DNA from: Actinopolymorpha singaporensis
GTDB taxonomy: Bacteria; Actinomycetota; Actinomycetes; Propionibacteriales; Actinopolymorphaceae
NCBI RefSeq assembly: GCF_900104745.1
Contig: NZ_LT629732.1
Location: 2,901,981-2,965,980 of the forward strand
DNA: 64,000 nucleotides
Direction of reading: 5' to 3'
The notes beneath the pieces were generated by a model that made no database searches, was not told where the DNA came from, and saw only the letters and a list, made by a program, of their open reading frames with translations. The position numbers were made by a program, and so were the translations under genes. Positions 52,801-64,000 of this stretch are shown in pieces. Position 1 is the first letter of the stretch, and every line of letters begins with the position of its first letter.

Positions 52801-53356
52801 GTTCCCCAACCGGGACGGCGTCCGCATGGTCGGCTCGGACGGCAAGGCGCGGCTGCTAGACGGCCGCAGCGGCGAGCCGTTCCCGGAGCCGGTGGCGGTC
52901 GGCTACATCTACATGCTGAAGCTCAACCACCTGGTCGACGACAAGATCCACTCGCGGTCGACCGGCCCGTACTCCATGATCACCCAGCAGCCACTGGGTG
53001 GTAAGGCGCAGTTCGGTGGTCAGCGCTTCGGTGAGATGGAGGTCTGGGCACTGGAGGCCTACGGCGCGGCGTTCGCGCTGCAGGAGCTCCTCACCATCAA
53101 GTCCGACGACGTGACAGGCCGGGTCAAGGTCTACGAAGCAGTCGTCAAGGGCGAGAACATCCCTGAACCGGGTATCCCGGAGTCGTTCAAGGTGCTCGTC
53201 AAGGAAATGCAGGCGCTCTGCCTCAACGTCGAAGTGCTCTCCAGCGACGGCATGGCCGTGGAGATGCGCGACAGCGAGGAGGACGTCTTCCGCGCCGCGG
53301 AGGAACTCGGAATCGACCTGACCCGGCAGGAGCCGAGCAGCGTCGAGGAAGTCTGA
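49859..53356 (+). CDS. rpoB: RNA polymerase beta subunit
   Basis: This 1165-residue protein starts at TTG behind GGAAGGA; the TTG start and LAASRS-type N-terminus recur in actinomycetes. [20 protein letters not shown] opens the conserved part. The rifampicin region near residues 421-452 reads [14 protein letters not shown], then [19 protein letters not shown]. Compared with E. coli it has Ser for Leu511, Thr for Asn518, Val for Leu521, Ala for Ser522 and Phe at 530, while Asp516, His526 and Ser531 are kept. Elsewhere VHHSHYGRM replaces the usual VHPSHYGRM. These changes may lower rifamycin sensitivity. Confidence 0.98.
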   Translation: MAASRSTASTTSARPSTSDRVAAPHRVSFAKIKEPAEVPDLLALQVESFDTLVGNERWQARAEKALEEGRHDVPDRSGLEEIFEEISPIEDFSGTMSLSFRDHRFEPPKNSVDECKDRDFTYAAPLFVTAEFMNNETGEIKSQTVFMGDFPLMTDKGTFVINGTERVVVSQLVRSPGVYFERTLDKTSDKDVFTAKMIPSRGAWLEFEVDKRDTVGVRLDRKRKQNVTVLLKALGWTDAQILEEFGDYESMRLTLEKDHTSGQDDALLDIYRKLRPGEPPTREAAQALLENYYFNPKRYDLAKVGRHKINKKLGLTLPHDQSVLTIDDIVATIRYLVALHEGRTELDAPQGQIVVEDDDIDHFGNRRVRTVGELIQNQLRTGLARMERVVRERMTTQDVEAITPQTLINIRPVVAALKEFFGTSQSSQFMDQTNPVAGLTHKRRFSALGPGGLSRDRAGMEVRDVHHSHYGRMCPVETPEGPNIGLIGSLATYGRVNPFGFVETPYRKVVDGRVTDEVEYLTADEEDRYVIAQANAVLNDDGTFAEDRVLVRKRHGEVDAIARGEVQYMDVSPRQMVSVATAMIPFLEHDDANRALMGSNMQRQAVPLIRSEAPLVGTGMEYRAAVDAGDVVTAEKAGVVREACADFVEVACDDGTYQTYRLAKFRRSNAGTNINQRPLVSEGDRVEVGSVIADGPCTDNAEMALGRNLLVAFMSWQGHNYEDAIILSQRIVQEDVLTSIHIDRHEVDARDTKLGPEEITRDIPNVSEEMLADLDERGIIRIGAEVVPGDIIVGKVTPKGETELTPEERLLRAIFGEKAREVRDTSLKVPHGESGTVIGVRVFDREEGDELPPGVNQLVRVDVAQKRKVQDGDKLAGRHGNKGVIAKILPVEDMPFLEDGTPVDIILNPLGVPGRMNVGQVLETHLGWVAKAGWQVEGDDEEWKTRLAGIGAGEAEPGTNVATPVFDGAREEEITGLLASTFPNRDGVRMVGSDGKARLLDGRSGEPFPEPVAVGYIYMLKLNHLVDDKIHSRSTGPYSMITQQPLGGKAQFGGQRFGEMEVWALEAYGAAFALQELLTIKSDDVTGRVKVYEAVVKGENIPEPGIPESFKVLVKEMQALCLNVEVLSSDGMAVEMRDSEEDVFRAAEELGIDLTRQEPSSVEEV

Positions 53357-53447
53357 GGTGACGTGTGGGTGCGGTCGGTGACCCCGGCCGCACCCGCTCA
53401 CCCCGAATCTGAGTAGGCCTTCAACAACTAAGGGGTTCGAGAACACA

Positions 53448-57326
<3,879 letters not shown>

Positions 57327-57332
57327 CCCGTT

Positions 57333-57417
57333 CGAGCTGTCCGGCCCGGCCGAGGGCCGGGTCGGACAGCTCGGGTCCGTGTTTCGTCGAGGTCTCGGCC
57401 CCGTTTCGGCGGGGTTT
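57333..57417 (+). terminator. Two hairpin terminators after rpoC
   Basis: CGAGCTGTCCG (57333-57343) and CGGACAGCTCG (57363-57373) form an 11-bp stem that encloses a second GC stem. A further hairpin CCCCG-TTTCGG-CGGGG (57399-57414) is followed by TTT. Confidence 0.75.
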
Positions 57418-57698
57418 GGTCCCAATGCGCAGCAGCAGAATCGCCAGTACGACGCCGCGGGCGGCGTCCGGGCTCTCCTGAAGGGCCGGACGGCCGCCCG
57501 CGACGACTGACAGACGCACTGATTGCCGAGTAGCCCGCCCGGTCGACAAGCTGAGCCGCCCGCCCGCCGGTCAGTGCAGGTCCTGCCCCAGTCCGTCCGT
57601 CCGGCTGACGAGAAGGGGCCGGTCGGCTCGGCGCGGCGGGCGGCGCGTAGCATTCCCCGGGTGTGTAGGGTGTGCGACGGGGCCGGGAACGATCCGTT

Positions 57699-57727
57699 TT
57701 GACCTTCGAGGGTCATGCGGGTAATGT
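57699..57727 (+). promoter_or_regulatory. Promoter of the str operon with overlapping palindrome
   Basis: TTGACC (57699-57704), 17 bp, TAATGT (57722-57727) is a near-consensus housekeeping promoter. A 16-bp near-palindrome TGACCTTCGAGGGTCA (57700-57715, one mismatched pair) overlaps the -35 element and could be an operator. Confidence 0.75.
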
Positions 57728-57835
57728 TCGACGTCGTGCCTGGCTGTAGCTGGGCATTCATGTGTGCCCTTGACGGGCGTGCGTGAGGTCTTCAGATCCC
57801 GTCGTTCGAGATGATCTCGGCGACTGGGCTCCGCG

Positions 57836-57860
57836 GCGACACACCCGACCGCGGGGGTCG
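57836..57860 (+). repeat. 25-nt leader element shared by rpsL and rpsJ, first copy
   Basis: GCGACACACCCGACC followed by GCGGGGGTCG occurs here, 81 nt before the rpsL start, and again without any mismatch at 62583-62607 before rpsJ. The right part can fold as a CGACC/GGTCG stem-loop. It is probably a conserved RNA element of ribosomal-protein leaders. Confidence 0.85.
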
Positions 57861-57941
57861 CGCGGTGAGCCAGGAGACGTCGCCGCCGCGAAGACAGTCA
57901 CACCGGAGAACAGTCCACCGAGCAGAAGAGGGAACGACGCG

Positions 57942-58316
57942 GTGCCCACGATCCAGCAGTTGGTCCGCAAGGGCCGCAAGGACAAGGTGTCCAAGAACAA
58001 GACGCCGGCGCTCAAGGGTTCGCCCCAGCGGCGCGGCGTGTGCATGCGCGTCTACACCACCACCCCTCGTAAGCCCAACTCCGCTCTGCGCAAGGTCGCC
58101 CGTGTGCGGCTGACCAGCCAGATCGAGGTCACGGCCTACATCCCCGGCGTCGGCCACAACCTCCAGGAGCACTCGATGGTGCTCGTGCGCGGTGGTCGGG
58201 TGGCGGACCTCCCCGGTGTGCGTTACAAGATCGTCCGCGGCTCCCTCGACACCCAGGGTGTGAAGGGTCGCAAGCAGGCCCGCAGCCTCTACGGCGCCAA
58301 GAAGGAGAAGAGCTAA
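57942..58316 (+). CDS. rpsL: 30S ribosomal protein S12
   Basis: This 124-residue protein starts from a GTG; upstream starts lie in the leader. The N-terminus [20 protein letters not shown] is typical of actinomycetes. Two key positions differ from nearly all S12: [11 protein letters not shown] has Arg at 43 where Lys is usual, and [13 protein letters not shown] has Ala at 88 where Lys is usual. Substitutions at these lysines are the classic causes of streptomycin resistance. In addition [10 protein letters not shown] has Val for the usual Glu. All were checked in the nucleotide sequence (CGT, GCG, GTC). The rest is conserved and the gene looks functional. Confidence 0.98.
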   Translation: MPTIQQLVRKGRKDKVSKNKTPALKGSPQRRGVCMRVYTTTPRKPNSALRKVARVRLTSQIEVTAYIPGVGHNLQEHSMVLVRGGRVADLPGVRYKIVRGSLDTQGVKGRKQARSLYGAKKEKS

Positions 58317-58786
58317 TGCCGCGCAAGGGTCCGGCTCCGAAGCGTCAGCCGATCGTCGACCCGGTCTACGCGTCGCCGCTGGTGAGTCAGCTGATCAACA
58401 AGATCCTCCGGAGCGGCAAGAAGCAGCTCGCGCAGCGCATCGTCTACACCGCGCTCGAGGGTTGCCGCGAGAAGACCGGCACCGACCCGGTGATCACCCT
58501 CAAGCGCGCGCTTGACAACGTGAAGCCGGCGCTCGAGGTCAAGAGCCGCCGCGTCGGCGGTGCGACCTACCAGGTGCCGATCGAGGTCCGCCCGGGCCGC
58601 TCGACGACGCTGGCGCTGCGCTGGCTGGTGAGCTACTCCCAGTCCCGCCGCGAGAAGGCCATGTCCGAGCGGCTGATGAACGAGATCCTGGACGCCTCCA
58701 ACGGGCTCGGCGCGAGCGTCAAGCGTCGCGAGGACACCCACAAGATGGCGGAGTCCAACAAGGCGTTCGCGCACTACCGCTGGTAG
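58316..58786 (+). CDS. rpsG: 30S ribosomal protein S7
   Basis: At 156 residues this is the standard length. [20 protein letters not shown] and [20 protein letters not shown] identify S7, which nucleates the 30S head. Its ATG shares one base with the rpsL stop (TAATG), so translation is coupled. Confidence 0.98.
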   Translation: MPRKGPAPKRQPIVDPVYASPLVSQLINKILRSGKKQLAQRIVYTALEGCREKTGTDPVITLKRALDNVKPALEVKSRRVGGATYQVPIEVRPGRSTTLALRWLVSYSQSRREKAMSERLMNEILDASNGLGASVKRREDTHKMAESNKAFAHYRW

Positions 58787-58882
58787 ACCAGGCGCCTGCT
58801 ATGGGCAGGACACGCCGACACCGGCCGCACCTGCTCCCATCTGCCGACTGAACTACCGAGACCCGAGAGAACCGACTGCCTG

Positions 58883-60988
<2,106 letters not shown>

Positions 60989-61068
60989 ACCCGCCCACGC
61001 CATCAGTCCGTATAGTTCCGCGCCTAGTCCGAACGGCGTAGATAGTAAGAAACCAGGAGGAGCCCGAA

Positions 61069-62265
<1,197 letters not shown>

Positions 62266-62278
62266 CACCACCAGCATG

Positions 62279-62311
62279 CGGGGTGGACCGCTCCCCAGCG
62301 GCCCACCCCGC
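62279..62311 (+). terminator. Intrinsic terminator after tuf
   Basis: GCGGGGTGG (62279-62287) pairs with CCACCCCGC (62303-62311), with an inner CCGCT/AGCGG helix, followed by TTGCT. Confidence 0.8.
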
Positions 62312-62328
62312 TTGCTGTGAGGCCCCGA

Positions 62329-62359
62329 TTGGTCAACAAACCGGGGACTCTGGCATACT
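62329..62359 (+). promoter_or_regulatory. Promoter of the S10 operon
   Basis: An extended -10 TGG-CATACT (62351-62359) has TTGGTC (62329-62334) 19 bp upstream of the hexamer. Confidence 0.6.
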
Positions 62360-62582
62360 GCTGCAGTTGCCTACGGCTGGCCGCCGTGGCGTGTTCTGGC
62401 GGGAGTTCTCTCCCCGGACACTGCCGACACGGAGGTCTCGCCCCTCGAGGGTGCGCCTGGCGCCTCGATCGCAGCCCGATCGAGGTGACGTGGAAGTCGC
62501 AGAGCAATGTTCGCGCTCGGCAGGCCGGGCCTTCGAGATTCCCCAGCGGGTCGCCTTCATGGGATCCATGCGGGCAAGGTGT

Positions 62583-62607
62583 GCGACACACCCGACCGCG
62601 GGGGTCG
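62583..62607 (+). repeat. 25-nt leader element shared by rpsL and rpsJ, second copy
   Basis: This is an exact copy of 57836-57860, 146 nt before the rpsJ start. Here the following G extends the stem to CCGACC/GGTCGG, which strengthens the case for an RNA hairpin. Confidence 0.85.
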
Positions 62608-62753
62608 GAGGACCGACAGTCGGCGCGGGCCGCGGGGCTCCACCCGGGAGCCTGGCGGTGCAGCATCGGGCCGCGGCCAACCGGAGCGAAGCCGGAAAGG
62701 CATCTCGGGGGCGAATCGGCTCCCGGCGTACGAGAGAAGGACGCGAAACAGCC

Positions 62754-63062
62754 ATGGCGGGACAGAAGATCCGCATCAGGCTCAAGGCCTACGACCACCA
62801 GGTCATCGACACTTCGGCGCGCAAGATCGTCGACACGGTGACCAGGACTGGCGCGAAGATCGCCGGCCCGGTGCCGCTGCCCACCGAGAAGAACGTCTTC
62901 TGCGTCATCCGCTCGCCGCACAAGCACAAGGACAGTCGCGAGCACTTCGAGATGCGGACGCACAAGCGGCTCATCGACATCATCGACCCCACGCCGAAGA
63001 CGGTCGACTCGCTGATGCGACTCGACCTTCCTGCCGGCGTCGACATCGAGATCAAGCTCTGA
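62754..63062 (+). CDS. rpsJ: 30S ribosomal protein S10 (NusE)
   Basis: This 102-residue protein starts at the ATG after [28 protein letters not shown] and [20 protein letters not shown] identify S10. It also acts as NusE, bridging NusG and the ribosome. It is the first gene of the S10 operon. Confidence 0.98.
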   Translation: MAGQKIRIRLKAYDHQVIDTSARKIVDTVTRTGAKIAGPVPLPTEKNVFCVIRSPHKHKDSREHFEMRTHKRLIDIIDPTPKTVDSLMRLDLPAGVDIEIKL

Positions 63063-63073
63063 GGGACGCACCT

Positions 63074-63754
63074 ATGAGCAGCGTGAACAGTGTGAGCCAA
63101 GGCGCGGCCCGAGAGGTACGCGGCCTGTTGGGCGAGAAGGTCGGCATGACGCAGGTCTGGGACGACCAGAACCGCCTCGTGCCGGTGACCGTGGTCAAGG
63201 CCGGTCCGTGTGTCGTCACCCAGGTGCGCACGCCGGACCGGGATGGCTACGCGGCAGTCCAGATCGCGTACGGCGCGATCGACCCCCGCAAGGTCAACAA
63301 GCCCGAGCAGGGCCACTTCGCCAAGGCCGGCGTGACGCCGCGCCGGCACGTGGTCGAACTCCGTACGGCGAACGCCGCCTCCTTCGACACCGGCCAGGAG
63401 ATCACGGCCGAGGTGTTCGAGGCGGGCGAGGACGTCGACGTGACCGCCACCAGCAAGGGCAAGGGCTTCGCCGGCGTCATGAAGCGGCACGGCTTCCACG
63501 GCCTGCGGGCGAGCCACGGTGTGGAGCGCAAGCACCGCTCCCCGGGCTCGATCGGCGCCTGCGCGACTCCCGGTCGCGTGTTCAAGGGCGTCCGGATGGC
63601 CGGCCGGATGGGCGGCGACCGGGTGACCACCCAGAACGTCACCGTCCACGCGGTGGATGCCGAGAAGGGTCTGGTGCTCCTCAAGGGCGCCGTCCCCGGC
63701 CCCCGCGGTGGTCTGGTGCTCATCCGCAACGCGGCGAAGGGAGCGGCCAAGTGA
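63074..63754 (+). CDS. rplC: 50S ribosomal protein L3
   Basis: This 226-residue protein has an actinobacterial N-terminal extension of about 15 residues before [20 protein letters not shown]. The central loop near the peptidyl transferase centre ([13 protein letters not shown], then [16 protein letters not shown]) is conserved. It overlaps rplD by four bases (GTGA). Confidence 0.98.
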   Translation: MSSVNSVSQGAAREVRGLLGEKVGMTQVWDDQNRLVPVTVVKAGPCVVTQVRTPDRDGYAAVQIAYGAIDPRKVNKPEQGHFAKAGVTPRRHVVELRTANAASFDTGQEITAEVFEAGEDVDVTATSKGKGFAGVMKRHGFHGLRASHGVERKHRSPGSIGACATPGRVFKGVRMAGRMGGDRVTTQNVTVHAVDAEKGLVLLKGAVPGPRGGLVLIRNAAKGAAK

Positions 63755-64000
63755 CGGCGACGAGCATTGATGTCGTCGACCACACCGGCGGCAAGACCGG
63801 TTCGGTCTACCTGCCGGCGGAGATCTTCGACGTCCAGGTCAACGTGCCGCTGATCCACCAGGTGGTGGTGGCTCAGCAGGCGGCGGCCCGCCAGGGCACG
63901 CACGCCGCGAAGGGACGCTCGCAGGTGTCCGGTGGTGGCGCGAAGCCGTACCGCCAGAAGGGCACCGGCCGGGCCCGGCAGGGCTCGCGGCGCGCGCCGC
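63751..64000 (+). CDS. rplD: 50S ribosomal protein L4, N-terminal part cut by window edge
   Basis: This partial frame of 83 codons starts at the GTG overlapping the rplC stop. [20 protein letters not shown] and the tunnel-loop start [20 protein letters not shown] identify L4. The rest of the S10 operon lies beyond the window. Confidence 0.97.
   Translation, partial: MTATSIDVVDHTGGKTGSVYLPAEIFDVQVNVPLIHQVVVAQQAAARQGTHAAKGRSQVSGGGAKPYRQKGTGRARQGSRRAP

Larger units (their letters stand above)
57327..57941. other. 615-bp region between rpoC and rpsL
   Basis: The region holds, in order, the rpoBC terminators, about 280 bp with no recognisable feature, the rpsL promoter with an overlapping palindrome, and a 200-nt leader that includes a conserved 25-nt element. 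The small frame 57760-57786 (8 codons, starting ATG) in the leader is noted without support for function. Confidence 0.6.
62266..62753. other. 488-bp region between tuf and rpsJ
   Basis: The gap contains the tuf terminator, the S10-operon promoter and an untranslated leader of about 390 nt with the second copy of the 25-nt shared element. Open frames across it change composition and show no conserved protein, so I see no gene. Confidence 0.65.

Noticed and set aside
62507-63073. Open frame running in phase into rplC from 62507
   Set aside because: It overlaps rpsJ in another frame and the shared leader element; rplC starts at 63074 by family length.

Overview
The window is very GC-rich. It shows GTG and TTG starts, ATGA/GTGA stop-start overlaps, HspR-type and DeoR-type operators, leaderless promoters and a six-gene mce locus, all of which point to an actinomycete. 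The gene order tRNA-Thr, tRNA-Met, rpmG, hadAB-like genes, tRNA-Trp, secE, nusG, rplK, rplA, rplJ, rplL, rpoB, rpoC, rpsL, rpsG, fusA, tuf, rpsJ, rplC, rplD is the classic actinobacterial housekeeping block. Protein style suggests Propionibacteriales (Kribbella/Actinopolymorpha/Nocardioides-like), but this is inference. I see no phage, insertion sequence or CRISPR array.

Left part (1-25.8 kb), accessory genes: a NUDIX hydrolase cut by the edge; a secreted DUF4874/DUF4832 protein divergent from a large secreted PIG-L deacetylase with a CBM9-like domain; an SDR reductase; an MFS exporter with an odd 5' end; a GH32 / P-loop kinase / Gfo-Idh sugar cluster; a membrane Ser/Thr kinase back to back with an ECF sigma factor on a 17-bp shared palindromic promoter region; a GMC oxidoreductase; hsp20 under a HAIR operator; terC under a yybP-ykoY manganese riboswitch; a GAF-PAS-GGDEF diguanylate cyclase; a YdjM-like membrane hydrolase; a DeoR-controlled sugar-phosphate cluster; and a GDPD-lamin-tail phosphodiesterase.

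Middle part (26.0-38.1 kb): tRNA-Thr, tRNA-Met, rpmG, two MaoC-type dehydratases (HadA/HadB-like), murB, an adenosine deaminase fused to an APH-type kinase, an aspartate aminotransferase, tRNA-Trp, secE-nusG-rplK-rplA, two secreted or lipoprotein genes of unknown role, then rplJ-rplL behind an L10 leader that contains an intrinsic terminator.

Right part (38.2-64 kb): a complete mce lipid-importer operon (ATPase, two permeases, six MCE proteins with the fifth a lipoprotein, two accessory membrane proteins) sits between rplL and rpoB. It is followed by rpoBC, the str operon (rpsL, rpsG, fusA, tuf) and the start of the S10 operon (rpsJ, rplC, partial rplD). An identical 25-nt element lies in the leaders of both rpsL and rpsJ. 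S12 carries Arg at position 43 and Ala at position 88, the two classic streptomycin-resistance lysines, and RpoB carries several departures in the rifampicin region, including Ser at E. coli position 511.

Starts were chosen by eye from Shine-Dalgarno sequences, overlaps and leaderless -10 elements. All family assignments come from motif recognition without database searches.
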